A stretch of 64,000 nucleotides of DNA from Pseudopyrenochaeta lycopersici (GCA_003313425.1 NHZP01000007.1:1550001-1614000); one strand, 5' to 3'; positions 1-10,948 are shown, numbered from the stretch's first letter. Program-made: numbers and translations. Notes: a model not told the origin generated them from the sequence alone.

Positions 1-123
1 CGTCTCGCTTTCTCTGGTTTCTCCGTCCTTCCTTTTGCCCTCCCGCTCCGCCATGCACAGTTGCAGAATTGATAATCTCTGCCACGAATAATATATTGTA
101 CCTGCTAATCCTTGGGCAAACAG

Positions 124-345
124 ATGTCTGGGCTCCTGCTCACCCTCTCCAACGCGCCCAGTGCGGCAATCCTCGATGGTCTGCGCGGTCTGGAGCGCAA
201 AACAAGCTTGGTCTTCACGCTGCTGAAGGCTAGTGTGTATTCTATTGTGCTGAACCAGCAGATTACAGATGGAAGTGGAGGGGATGAAGCCACGGAGGAG
301 GAGAGAGAGGAGCAGGATAGGCGGAGACGGGAAATGGATGGGTGA
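124..345 (+). CDS. DAD3: DASH complex subunit Dad3, 3' exon (5' end outside window)
   Basis: Dad3 belongs to the DASH/Dam1 ring that couples kinetochores to microtubule plus ends in fungi. The visible exon encodes about 73 residues. Its core (AILDGLRGLERK, then LVFTLLKASVYSIVL) matches the conserved C-terminal half of yeast Dad3, where an ILQEMRDIE stretch is followed by a TLLKGSVYSLIL helix. After it comes a short acidic/charged tail. The exon starts just after an intron 3' end: a GCTAAT branch-like site lies about 20 nt upstream of a CAG. The N-terminal heptad region is therefore in an upstream exon, which I cannot place in the first 100 bases (CT-rich, probably intron). Assignment rests on this single helix pair. 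It is a recognisable family match, but short. Confidence 0.7.
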   Translation: MSGLLLTLSNAPSAAILDGLRGLERKTSLVFTLLKASVYSIVLNQQITDGSGGDEATEEEREEQDRRRREMDG

Positions 346-648
346 TTTGTTGAGAGGTGAAATTTTTCGGGAGCCAGTTCACATCAAGGGATGTAGAAAG
401 GATATACAGTGGAGGAAGATGATGGATATGATACCCCAGGGATACGTTAAGCAAGCAATGCAGTAACATAAACATATTTGATATACGCGTGCAAAGTGGC
501 GACTGCGGGAGTGAGTGTATGATACCAATATCTACAATGCTCTACACACGCCCAGCCAACGCTATGCATATAGTACAACACACCTTCCAGCCTCACCATT
601 CGCCCGTGGTATCATACAAGAATACTTTCTGAACACGAGAAAATTAAG
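346..648. other. Convergent 3' spacer between DAD3 and uS5m
   Basis: This stretch holds the 3' untranslated ends of two converging genes. No open frame with family resemblance and no RNA gene is visible. Confidence 0.6.
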
Positions 649-2025
649 CTAGTGTACAGAACCTCCATAGTACACTTTTCGCACATCAACCAGCTTCTTT
701 CCCCTCGCCCGCGCAATCTCATCCGGCAGCTTCTGGTTCGTGAGGGCTTCCCAGGTCGCCTTGATGACGTTCATTTTGTTTCTTGACCGAGGTGTCTTTG
801 CAGACAAGTCTTGGAGGCCGGCGGCGCGCGCGAGTTCGAAGATCAAATGCTGGACGCGGAGACCGAAGCCTGTTATTTGGGATTAGTAATAGGCTCGAAT
901 TTGTTAAGATGGCGAGGAAAAATGTCACATGGTGATGGAAGGGGGCTGCTTCGTCTTACCTGGTGGTCGAGCGAACAGCTGGACTTTGGTTGCGCCGACT
1001 TTCCGCTCCAAGTCCCCAAACGTCGTCCTGTTCTCATAACGCGGTACTGGCCGCATGTTCCTAATCGCACTCATGACGCTCTGTTTCCGGCCTTCTTCCG
1101 GTTCCACAGACTTGCCTTCACCAACACCGAGCAATCCATCCTGATTCCCCGCAATGGTCAAATAATACAGACTCCTGATCTTGCCCATGCGCGTCTGGTT
1201 CGTTACACCATGTACAACCAATGTCTTGACCCGGATACTGCGTAGTTGCTTCTTGTCCCAGCCTAGATATTGAAGGAGACGCTTCTGACGCGGGTCTTCC
1301 TCCTCTTCGGTAGACAGGCGACGTGTCTGGCGCGCCATGCGGTTTTCGACCCTGGGCAGGTCTGGGGCGACGATGGAATGGCGGGGGTCAGCAAGGGCTT
1401 GTAGCGCTGCTTCGTTCTTGGAGGTATAGGTAGCGCGTGGATCGAGGGCGGCTTGGGAAAGAGCGGCTTCCATGGCGTCTTGAAGCTTCTGCTCCTCCAC
1501 AGGGTCCAGCTGGCCCTCGGGTATCCCTTCAGGGTACATTTTGGCAAGGTTTTCAGTGGCAATGCGGGATATGGCTGCGTCACGCTCCACGTCGTTTGCG
1601 AGCCTAAAAGTCTTCTTGCCTGGGATATCTTCTCCGCTCAGCTTCTCGGGCCGGTCGGTCACGGGGTCAACTTCTGCGAGGTCGTCCTCGTAGTTGAGAC
1701 GCCACGGGTCTGTACGCCTCTGGCCTTGGGTGAGGACATCTCGTGCATCGATTGTCGACTCGGCGGCTTTGATGGCGGCGATTTGCGAGGGCGTGTATTT
1801 CTTCTCGAGGAGGGCTATTTCGGCGGTGTCAAACTTGGGGTACTCGGCCTCTGCCGCTTGATTGAGCAGCTTGAGGTCATCGGCCTTTATCGATGGGTAG
1901 TGCGGCCGCTTCTTGCGAGCTTGTCGAGGTACTGAAGCGTGGAAGGAGCGTTGCGGGCAGGGCTTAGGGAGTGTCGTGCATGTCGCTTTCGAGAAGAGAC
2001 ACCGTGCAGGGCGGCAGACACTCAT
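649..2025 (-). CDS. MRPS5: Mitochondrial small-subunit ribosomal protein uS5m
   Basis: This is a nuclear-encoded mitoribosome protein of the bacterial S5 family, which acts at the decoding and mRNA-entry side of the small subunit. Two exons (2025-960 and 869-649) encode 428 residues. The phase-1 intron has a GTAAGA donor and an AACAG acceptor. The N-terminus is Arg-rich with an RSFHASVPR stretch, typical of a mitochondrial presequence. The S5 N-domain is recognisable at about residues 280-330 ([13 protein letters not shown], then [14 protein letters not shown]). The C-terminal S5 domain crosses the intron (LFARPPGFGLRV, then [15 protein letters not shown]). I chose the ATG at 2025 because the open frame upstream of it has no ATG. 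It is divergent from TRM2, with about 200 bp between the two start codons. Confidence 0.93.
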
Positions 2026-2229
2026 TGTGTCTCGACGTCTCTGGGCAAGGGCCAATTGAGCGTGTAGAATGGATAGCGAGGGGCTTCGCGCGAATGCAAC
2101 GCTCCATCAACAATTGAAGTTCGGGACGTTCGAAAAGGTTACTAAGCCGCATATCCACATGCAGCTAACCAATCGCCGCCTTGCCCAACTTAGTGACTAA
2201 CATAACTTTTTTGAGATCCCATAATTCGC

Positions 2230-4008
2230 ATGTTCTCACGAGCTCTCAATCGACCTCTTCGGACGCTGCTGGCCAGGAACCGGATTTATCAAATCGCCCG
2301 ATACAACATGGCTTCTTCAGCGGACAACGTGGCGCCCATCGAAAGCAATGGCGCAAAAAGATACGCTGAAACACCTCTGCGGAGCGAGGAAGGCCCACGG
2401 GGAAGCTACAGATTCAAAAATAAGAGGATGAAAAATGGGCATGCTGAGACTAGTAAGATTCTGAAGACGAATGGGACTAACGAGGAGATTCTGTTGGGTG
2501 AAGTTACGGCGCTCATTCAGAAGCTTAACCTGGAAAGAGACGGAAAAACTAGTTCAAGAGAACTACCTGGACGACTCTCGGAAATCGACGTTACGATCAA
2601 AGAGTTATCATCTACCGGCGATGGTCTTGGTTTCCAGGAAAACTCAGACTCAGACCAAGTCTACGTCATCCCTTTCACTGCTCCTGGAGACACCGTATCT
2701 GCAAAGATCTTCAAGCACTTCGACAAGGAAAAATACAGCATGGCCGACTTCGTCAAAGTCAAAACCCCCTCGCCTCACCGCGATCAGTCACTCGTCAACT
2801 GCCCGTATTTTGCAAGTTGTTCAGGCTGCCAATTCCAGATGTTACCTTACGACTACCAGCTGCAGCACAAGAAGTCTATAGTCACAAAGGCATACAAGAA
2901 CTTCTCAAATTTACCCCCGGAACTCATCCCCACCATTGGCGACACCATTGGATCACCACTGCAGTACGGTTACCGCACGAAACTTACGCCACACTTTGAT
3001 GGCCCACCAGATGCCCGGAGAAGCGATGGACGCAATGGTATCAAGAGGACCTTCAAGGAGATGCCACCAATCGGTTTCATGAAAAAGGGCACACGCATCA
3101 CCATGGACATCGAAGACTGTCCCATTGGCACAGATGCCGTGCGCAACGGCAATAAGCGTGAGCGAAAACGTGTTGCCGATGAGCTTGGCAGGTATAGCAA
3201 AGGCGCTACCTTACTATTACGAGAAAGTACGACACGGATTGCAAAAGGCGAATACGACGCCTCATCAGAGAAAGATACAGATGCGGTGGTCGAGGACAGA
3301 GGCGACTATGTACATCGTAAAGTATGCGTCACGGACCCGAACGCAAAGACAACGGAGTACATCGATGACTTCCAATTCGTCAATCCCGCAGGCTCCTTTT
3401 TCCAGAACAACAACAGCATCCTTCCTATCTTCACACAGTACATTCGCGAACACATCCTGCCTTCCGATAAGAACCACAAAATCAAACATCTCATCGACGC
3501 CTACTCCGGCTCTGGCTTGTTCACCATCACCCTCTCTTCCTTGTTCAAGAGCTCCCTCGGCATCGACATAAGTTCGTCGAGTATACAGAGTGCAACAACA
3601 AATGCACAACTCAACAGCCTGCCTGAATCATCAACGCGTTTCATTGCTGCAGATGCTTCGCACCTTTTCGCCAGTATAGACTCGCCGGCGGATGAAACCG
3701 TCGTCATGGTTGACCCGCCGCGAAAGGGTTGCGACGAGTCATTCCTGCGACAACTCGTGCGATACGGACCTGCGCGCATTGCATATGTGAGTTGTAATGT
3801 ACATACGCAGGCACGGGATATTGGCGTGTTGGTGGGTGGTATGAGTGGTGTTGATGGTGGGTACGGAATAGGGCAAGGCTGCTATGAGATTGAGAGTCTG
3901 AGGGGCTTCGATTTCTTCCCTCAAACAGGGCACGTCGAGGGTGTTGCGATGCTGAAAAGGAAGGCTAAGCAGGATAACGGCGTGGATCAAGCCACGAAAG
4001 AGGAGTAG
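2230..4008 (+). CDS. TRM2: tRNA (uracil-5-)-methyltransferase Trm2
   Basis: This SAM-dependent enzyme forms m5U at position 54 of the tRNA T-loop. It is a single exon of 592 residues. Visible features: a CX5CX2C cysteine cluster (CPYFASCSGC), as in RumA/TrmA relatives; the SAM-binding DAYSGSGLF motif; the VDPPRKGC motif; the catalytic Cys522 in YVSCN; and the general-base Glu in GHVEGVAML. The first 26 residues are basic and lack acids (MFSRALNRPLRTLLARN), like a mitochondrial presequence. A second in-frame ATG at 2308 (MASSADN) has a better start context: A at -3 and G at +4, against C at -3 for the first. The gene could thus give a mitochondrial and a cytosolic/nuclear form; that part is inference. 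It converges with ARP3. Confidence 0.95.
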   Translation: MFSRALNRPLRTLLARNRIYQIARYNMASSADNVAPIESNGAKRYAETPLRSEEGPRGSYRFKNKRMKNGHAETSKILKTNGTNEEILLGEVTALIQKLNLERDGKTSSRELPGRLSEIDVTIKELSSTGDGLGFQENSDSDQVYVIPFTAPGDTVSAKIFKHFDKEKYSMADFVKVKTPSPHRDQSLVNCPYFASCSGCQFQMLPYDYQLQHKKSIVTKAYKNFSNLPPELIPTIGDTIGSPLQYGYRTKLTPHFDGPPDARRSDGRNGIKRTFKEMPPIGFMKKGTRITMDIEDCPIGTDAVRNGNKRERKRVADELGRYSKGATLLLRESTTRIAKGEYDASSEKDTDAVVEDRGDYVHRKVCVTDPNAKTTEYIDDFQFVNPAGSFFQNNNSILPIFTQYIREHILPSDKNHKIKHLIDAYSGSGLFTITLSSLFKSSLGIDISSSSIQSATTNAQLNSLPESSTRFIAADASHLFASIDSPADETVVMVDPPRKGCDESFLRQLVRYGPARIAYVSCNVHTQARDIGVLVGGMSGVDGGYGIGQGCYEIESLRGFDFFPQTGHVEGVAMLKRKAKQDNGVDQATKEE

Positions 4009-4227
4009 AAGGGGCAGAATGGTGACAAGTGAAACGCTCTCATAGGGCATCTTTCAAAACTTTGTGTACGATAGATATTTTAAAGACTTGCGACGCGCAA
4101 ATGATCAGAGTTGGAATAGTTGAATGCCTTCTCATTCTAATATTTTGGTGCAGTAATCTCACGCTCGCTCTGTAAGCCATATCAACATCTACCTCCACCA
4201 CGCCTTCACGCACACACAGAGTATTGT

Positions 4228-5769
4228 TCACGTGCTACCGGGACCACCCAGGAGTGCAAAACGACGGACAATGCTGGGGCCAATCTCATCGTACTCTGCC
4301 TTGGTGTGGCAGTAGCTCTTGAACTCTGGAGTCTGACCAAGCAAGCTGCCTCCAAACCATGGGCCATGCCTTTGCCTCTTATGTGTGATGACCTGCACGT
4401 CCAGACCACCGCTCTTTGCGCCTCCACTCCTAGCCTCTGAAGCCTTGATCCTTGCATCCACCATGTGCCTAATATCGCGCTGTAGACGTCGACCAAAGTC
4501 CTTGTACAGTGTTGAACCACCTGAAAGCACAATGTTCTTGTATAGCCCTCTACGCACATCAATGGGCGACGACTGAATAACATTGTCGACAATGGTTGGC
4601 AGCGGCGTCAGGAAATCTGAGGAGTAGATCTCTGGATTGAAAAAGATCTCGGGTGCGAGAAAGCGCTCATAGCCGACGTCGACTGTGGCCGTTTTGCCAT
4701 TCGCATAGTTGACGGTATATTTTTTGAATCGGTCGTCCGATTCACGATCGAAGCGCGCGAACTCCTTGACGATGTCCGGACATACGTAGCAGTATTCTTC
4801 CTTGATGCGTTCGGCAGTCTGAAGGGACGAGTCTGGCTCACCACGCTCTCGGAGGAGTGACTGTACGAAGTTGGTAATATCGCGACCTGCAATTGGGACG
4901 CTCTTAATCGACGAGCCAATAACGTAGCCCTCAGCGACAGGAATGACGTGAGTGACACCTGCTCCGGAATCGATGACAGTACCAGTGAGAGACCGGTCTT
5001 GCACCTTGGAACTTGTCCATGAGGCAGCAAGGGCAAGAACAGCTTGAACAGCGATGTATAGACCAGCGACATTGAAGGATTCGAACATAATTTCGGCTGT
5101 AGCTTCACGGTTCTCTGGAGGGTTTAATGGCTTACCAACGTCAGCAATGCAACCCAATTGTCGATAGTTGTAAAGCTTACAGGCTCAGTAAGAAGGAAGT
5201 GGTGGTCCTCTGGTTCGACTCTTAGGTACTTGAATATCGAGTTGGACCAGAAGCGTTCCATAAGGTCCTGGCAAATATCAGTATACCTCGTTCTCCAATC
5301 CAAACACAACCTATCATACCCAGTTGTCTATTTGACCATGTCTGATGGGGTAGTTGATGCCATATCCCGCGCCTGCCGCCGCCGCAAGAGCCTCGTCACC
5401 AATGAAGAAGTCCAAGTCTTCGGTGCCTCGCTTCCCCGACAGATGTCCGCTAGGTCCAGCGCCGCCGGTCAAAAAGGAAGGCTTATTCGCGACAGCTGGG
5501 CGCCCTGAGCCGGAACCACCGCTGCCGCCTGTTGGGCCCTTGGTCGCTATCGCCGTGGGAAAGACGAAGGAGGGGGAGTCGTTGCCGGCGAAACCTATGG
5601 TTTCATTGTTACTACGAGTCAGATTGGTTGCACATGTGTTGGGAGCGTACCGAGTTTCGAGTATCCCGTACCGCTACATGCCAGTGTCAGTACTCAATCG
5701 CAACGTGGGTGCCCGCAGGCAGTTGGGAGCTTACTTGTCCATGACAACGGCGGGGGTTTGGGACGCCAT
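4228..5769 (-). CDS. ARP3: Actin-related protein 3 (Arp2/3 complex)
   Basis: Arp3 is one of the two actin-like subunits of the Arp2/3 complex, which nucleates branched actin for endocytic patches. Five exons (5769-5735, 5673-5651, 5594-5320, 5267-5181, 5130-4228) join to 440 residues. The N-terminus reads [20 protein letters not shown] across a 23-nt microexon. A Gly/Ser-rich insertion follows, then conserved blocks such as [35 protein letters not shown] and the C-terminal WFGGSLL. Introns are 49-61 nt, with GCTGAC-like branch sites. One position stands out: the second phosphate-binding loop reads DSGAGVTH where actins and the Arp3 I know read DSGDGVTH (Ala197, codon GCA at 4962-4960). The protein otherwise looks intact. 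Confidence 0.95.
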
Positions 5770-6637
5770 CTTCGCTACAGCTTGCCAAGCTAGTCCGATG
5801 CAAGAAGCAGCTCAAGTACCCGTGTGCAGGGGAAAGAATGCGCGAATTGGGTACGGAGGTGTCTTCGTCAGAGTAGTGGGATGGCGGAGGTTGGTGGATG
5901 TGGGCTGCTCTCGAATCAGGCACCGCCCCGCTCCGCCCTTGGCAGCGGAAACGAGATGAAATGGCGGGGAAGTTCGATATGCTCAAGCTCACCATAGACT
6001 TCAAACAATGCAAGCGTAGATTCTTTCCTCCATATGACTAGTGTACCTGCTATGTTCAGACAATGTGATGACATGTGTTATGGCCAGCCCTTCAACCACC
6101 TGGTTGGATAAGGGGAAGGAGCAGTTCACCTTTGGATTTTTACCTTGCGACTTACATCTGTATTACTGACACCAACCTTATAGTGCTCACTGAGTACCTC
6201 ACCCGCTCTCATTGCTCACGCGCGGCTCTCCGGCTCTACCTCTACTTTATCACCGGTCCCCGCGATTGTCATTCATTTACCATTTTTCTTCTCCATTCCT
6301 CAATGCACCTCGGGGTTCCCTTAGCATCAACCTGTCTTTCTAATACCTCTTCTAACATTTCGGTCACGGATGGGCGCTCAAACTCCGCTTTGAACAAACG
6401 GGCCCGCTACACTATAGCTGCTTTTGAATTTCTTCAACGTAACAATACTTGCGGCCGAACGCGACTCTTGGTACGAAACACCAATTCTCGCCTGCTGGAT
6501 TGAGGGTTCAAAATCACGACAGGCCAATTATCTTGCTTCAGTCAGGTCCTGTAGTTGGACCATTATCCGGTGCTAAGCTGGATAAATTTGGCCCTCGATT
6601 TCGCGACTTCCGCCGACGGCTCTCGATATCAAAAGGC
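5770..6637. promoter_or_regulatory. Shared 5' region of ARP3 (-) and taspase-like gene (+)
   Basis: This is an 870-bp divergent intergenic region. Open frames inside it show no family resemblance, and I see no RNA gene or repeat. It presumably holds both promoters and 5' leaders. No specific element can be assigned with confidence. Confidence 0.4.
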
Positions 6638-8724
6638 ATGTCGGCATTTTCTGCTCAAAATGCGCCCATCGATGGTGCCTATCCAATCGACTCTCACGTA
6701 CGCAAGGCAACGCGTAGCCCGCCCAACGATGATTTGTGCTGTATATATGTCCACGCCGGCGCTGGGTACCACAGTCACCAGAACGAGACGATCCATCTTG
6801 AAGCATGCAATGAGTAGGTGGCTTGACGGCCATGCCTATCGTACCCCAAATATCTAGGACATGCTAATACTCGATCAGCGCCGCACAGTTAGGTATGCTG
6901 ATCTTGAAAAATGGCGGATCAGCGCTAGATGCCGTTGAGGCTGCCATCAAGACGCTTGAAGACCGAGAGATCACCAATGCCGGGTATGGAAGCAACCTTG
7001 CCATGGATGGTATCGTTGAGTGTGATGCCTCAGTTATCGACCACCATGGGCGCAGTGGCGCTGTCGGCGCTGTCGGCCGTACGTTTCTCGTTGTTATGCT
7101 TGGCTTGTGGTTGCTAACAAGAATGCTTAGAGATCAAGAATCCTATTGCGCTTGCACGCATGGTCCACGATCATACCATGAGCAGTTTAACGCTACGTCG
7201 GGTCCCGCCAAACCTCCTAGTTGGTCAAGGTGCGACTGAGTTTGCTGTGGAGATGGGGATGCCTATTCTGCCACACGATGCGCTTATCTCTCCGGCTGCA
7301 AAAGAGCGCTGGCTTCGGTGGCGGTCAGATCTGAAATCTGCCGAGCGAAAGTCCAGGAAAGCTAGTAATCACCCATCATGCTGGAAAGTAAGGAAAGACG
7401 TTGCGCCAGAGGAAGAACTATTACAGAACAGAATGCGAGAACAGCATACACTGAACATGCTACGCGATTATCCACCCTTACTACAAACACCCTCTCCTGA
7501 GCCTTCCAAAGAACCACTGTACTACCCACCAGAGGATACCTCAAATATCCTTTCTGAGCCCTCATTACCACTGTCGGTGCAATCCCTAGGGTCTTGGCTT
7601 GGTAACGAGTGTATGGACACATTAGATACTTCCCGACAATCTCCAGTGGCAGAACTTGTTCGCCCTCCCGCTGTCGTGGAATCTTCTCGCAGCGCCTTAA
7701 TAAACAGCACGCAGAAGGTCCCCACCATGAGTCAGTACCAGGCCGACAGAGCATTACAAGAAGTCCCATCTGACCGCATCTCAGAAGATGCGCAGATGGA
7801 GGACATATGTCACGGCCCGATACATTCGATATCAACAAGTGAGCCTTGGGGCGATGGCCCTGGTGAGGAGTCACATTCCACTTCAGGTGCAGAAACGGTG
7901 AGGGCAAGCACGGTTACCGCACCAGCAGGAGTTGCTCCTAATACTCTGCCCGGCACACCAGTCCACAATACCCTGGAGGCATCATCAGCCGGCGCTATGA
8001 CACAGTTGAATGAGCTAAAAGAAACGGTTCCATTTACACCAAGGCATGCCGATTCATTTATGCTGCAGCCTGAGAGGGAAGACCACATTACTGACACTGT
8101 TGGCGCGATTGCAGTAGACAGCTGGGGAAACATTGCATGCGGCGCCTCTTCGGGTGGTATCGGTATGAAATATCGTGGACGTGTTGGTCCAGCAGCTCTC
8201 GTCGGTGTTGGTGCTGCTGTCATTCCTATCGACGGTGACGATTCTGAGCAAACGTGCGTTGCAACCGTTACGAGTGGAACTGGAGAGCATATGGCAACAA
8301 CAATGGCAGCTACAGTATGTGCCGAGCGCCTCTATCAAAGCGTAAAGAAGGGCAGGGGTGGAGAGTATGTTGAGGTAACGGAAGATGAGGCTCTCCGAGC
8401 TATGATTGAGAACGAGTTCATGGGTAAGCACAACCCTGCATAGTCGAATATCATTATCCTGACGCCATTTAAGGTCACCCCAGTGTCAAGCACAGTAACT
8501 CTGCCGGTGCAATTGGCATCCTAGGCCTCAAGAAGATGCGGACCGGCGTGCTGCTCTATTACGGACACAATACAGACTCGTTCGCTATGGCCTCAATGTC
8601 CTCGGATGAAGACAGGCCAGTCTGCTCAATGTCACGCAGTAACGGCAGTGGTCAGATTGCTCAAGGTGGCCGTATGATTTCAAATAGGCGTCATAAAAGG
8701 ACGAAGTCGACACCGCGCCGATAA
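6638..8724 (+). CDS. Taspase-like threonine peptidase (asparaginase family T2, Ntn hydrolase)
   Basis: This is a family T2 Ntn-hydrolase, made as a precursor that self-cleaves before a nucleophilic Thr. Four exons (6638-6813, 6879-7078, 7131-8423, 8474-8724) encode 639 residues. The alpha part has the HAGAGYHS start motif, GGSALDAVEAAI and NAGYGSNL. The putative nucleophile is Thr448 in ITDTVGAIAVDS, followed by SSGGIGMKYRGRVG and TSGTGE. The last exon supplies LLYYGHNTDSFAMASM and QIAQGGR, which match the taspase 1 C-terminus more closely than plain asparaginases. Between about residues 165 and 440 there is a long Ser/Pro/Glu-rich stretch of low order, so the protein is about 200 residues longer than human taspase 1 (about 420). 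The start at 6638 is the nearest ATG before the conserved block. The biological substrate is unknown. Confidence 0.88.
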
Positions 8725-9110
8725 ACGCTTTAGTAAAGGCCACCCAAGCCTGACTATTGTCGATCTTACCTGACGCAACCTACGAGCGCGTTCCTACCAT
8801 CCCTATACTCCAACTATTATTGTCAAGCTTTCAATGGCTCGCTCAAATGTCTTTCGTTCCCTTCCCATGTATGTACGAGTGCAAAGCGAGCGTTGCCAAT
8901 AGTTCTATACCCTAGTATGGCGATTTTAGCACTCGCCCTTTTCATTACTTGGTTAGTTTAAGAAAATGGTACTCTAGATCTCTTCAATTCGTAGACTAAA
9001 GGTTCCTGAGTGATCAGGAAGCCAGTGAGACATTGAAAAAAAAAGAAAGCATGAACAAGCGGAACAAGCACGGTATTAGCAATCGAAGAAAATGATCCAT
9101 TCAGCCTGCT
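8725..9110. other. Convergent 3' spacer
   Basis: This lies between the stop codons of the taspase-like gene and the aldolase gene. It is AT-rich with an A-run near 9037. No gene, repeat or RNA is recognisable. Confidence 0.55.
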
Positions 9111-10259
9111 TCACTTTCCATCGTAACCCTTCACACTGTTATCTCCAGTCCCCGCCACTGAGCCGTTGGCTACATTGAGTGTTTGTGTAAAAGCTGCCGT
9201 GATCGCCATTTGATCCGTCAATATACTTATGAAATCGAACCCCCTCTCAGCATAACTCTTCGCCTGCTCGCCACTCCCACAGTAAATTCCTACCTTCTTC
9301 CCCTCAGCATGCGCCGCCTCTTTAATTTTCTCAATCGCATCTTCCAAATCTTTATGCATCGCTCCCAAAATGGGGCGTCCAATATTGTTCCCCAAGTCAA
9401 ATGGCCCGATTAGCAAACAATCCACGCCTGGAATAGCAGCTATTTCACGAACGTGTTCCAATGCCGAAGCGGTTTCTATCTGCACGATTGTAAGGAGGGT
9501 GTCATTTGCATTTTGCAGATAATAGGTCAAGGCTTCGTCGTTGAAACATTGCAGCGAGAATGGGGAGCCGAAGCCACGATTTCCTATTGGGGGAAACTTG
9601 GAGGAAAGCACGAGGCGCTGGGCGTCGGCGACAGTGTAGATTAGAGGAACAATTATGCCGTGTGCGCCCGCGTCGAGAGCCCCTGATGTTTTCTCAGTCG
9701 TTGGAAAAGGTTATAGGAAGCGCAATGTGTTATGGAGCTTCTCATTTTATGCGCGCCGTGTTGAAAGAGCACACTCACGCTTGACCATCCAGGCTTCATT
9801 TGCAGCTATTCGAACGATTGGGCTGACGCCCTCCTTTGCTATTGCCACAACTGCTTCGTGCATTTCGCCATCTTTCCTTGGTCAGTAGAGTTCTTCAGTT
9901 CTGGAAGAACATTGCAATACCATCAATATTGCCATGTTCGGTATCAACACAAATCCAGTCGACACCCGAACGAGCAATTGCCCGAGCATGATTGGTCCCC
10001 GGGAGCATCTATATTGTTTGTCAGTACTGAATGCAAAATGAGAACCGAAGCTTCATACCTGCCATGCTCCGAAACTCGGCCCTCCTTTCTTAAGGGCCTT
10101 GTATACTTTGCTTGCTTCTTGGAGGGTGTTCATGTTTCTTGAACTGGACTTTGATCGAATATGAAATAATGATGAACTGAGAGACGAGGAGGAAGCTTGG
10201 ATATATCTAGGAACTGCTTTCGAAAGTATAGGTCTGAGAAATTGCAAGGCCATTGTCAT
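9111..10259 (-). CDS. HpcH/HpaI-family aldolase
   Basis: This is a TIM-barrel, metal-dependent class II pyruvate aldolase of the HpcH/HpaI (2-dehydro-3-deoxyglucarate or 4-hydroxy-2-oxo-acid aldolase) family. It cleaves 2-oxo-acid aldols to pyruvate and an aldehyde; the exact substrate cannot be read from sequence. Four exons (10259-10059, 10008-9921, 9871-9779, 9682-9111) give 317 residues. Conserved blocks include FGAWQMLPG, VDWICVDTEHGNID, PIVRIAANEAWMVKRALDAG, VQIETASALEHV and IPGVDCLLIGPFDLG. The first about 42 residues are basic and Ser-rich (FLRPILSKAVPRYIQ), suggesting mitochondrial import. An internal Met (MNTLQEASKVY) starts the catalytic domain proper and could give a cytosolic form. 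No catabolic partner genes lie nearby. Confidence 0.9.
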
Positions 10260-10506
10260 CTTTTGGGGAACACTTGCATACCCCTCTTCCGTAGCTACCG
10301 GTATGGAGCTACCCCACACTTGACGCGCTAAACGAGGGCTCTTCCTTAATGTGCGGCTCTGCACCGGATATAATTCGCCTGTGGTGCCGGGTTGCCAGAT
10401 ACAGCAATCCCAACGACGTTGCGTGATTTCATGTATAACGAGCGGTCAAGCGCGACTTGGAAATATGATGCAGAATCAAACATTGTATTTATTGAGAGTT
10501 GCTAGC

Positions 10507-10948
10507 CTAAGATTTCTCGGCTTCATCCATCAGCTTCAGAACATCTTCTTCCTTGAAGCGATGCATAAGCTTGCGCGATGAAGTCGTAGTCTCGGCGACT
10601 TTCGCATTATCTATGTGGATCTGTTGATTAATTAGGTACTCTTCAGACACTACAAATACTCTGACTGAAGCTTACCACTGGGGTATCGAATTCATAGACA
10701 CCTCTCCACTTCTCTTGTCCTGGCTCCATGACGTCGATCTCATGATATTCCAATGGACGCTTTGCACTGACATTCTGGACAACGGTCTTTGCTGTATCGC
10801 ATAGCCCGCATGGACTTCGAGTAAAGAAAGTTATCCTGCAACCAAGGAGGCGAGATGTAGCACGAAACATACTAAATGCAGGCAAGGCGGTGAAGGAAGT
10901 ATACAAGATCGAGCGAGTGGGAGGGCGATTGGACGCGTGAACGCGCAT
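10507..10948 (-). CDS. Glutaredoxin-like small protein (DUF836 / YDR286C type)
   Basis: This is a thioredoxin-fold protein of 128 residues in two exons (10948-10676, 10620-10507). It keeps a CxxC redox motif in FFTRSPCGLCDTAK, the cis-Pro region FDTPVIHID, and a short C-terminal helix. It matches the fungal glutaredoxin-like family that includes yeast YDR286C, whose cellular role is not well defined. The first ATG gives about 26 extra basic residues (MRVHASNRPPTRS) before a second Met (MFRATSRLLGC), so a mitochondrial form is possible. It is divergent from the CHORD gene, with only 172 bp between start codons. Confidence 0.85.

Noticed and set aside
8424..8473. Taspase-like gene ending at the stop at 8441-8443
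   Set aside because: A GTAAGC donor and TTTAAG acceptor remove this stop and add an exon with the family's conserved YYGHNTDSFA and AQGGR blocks.
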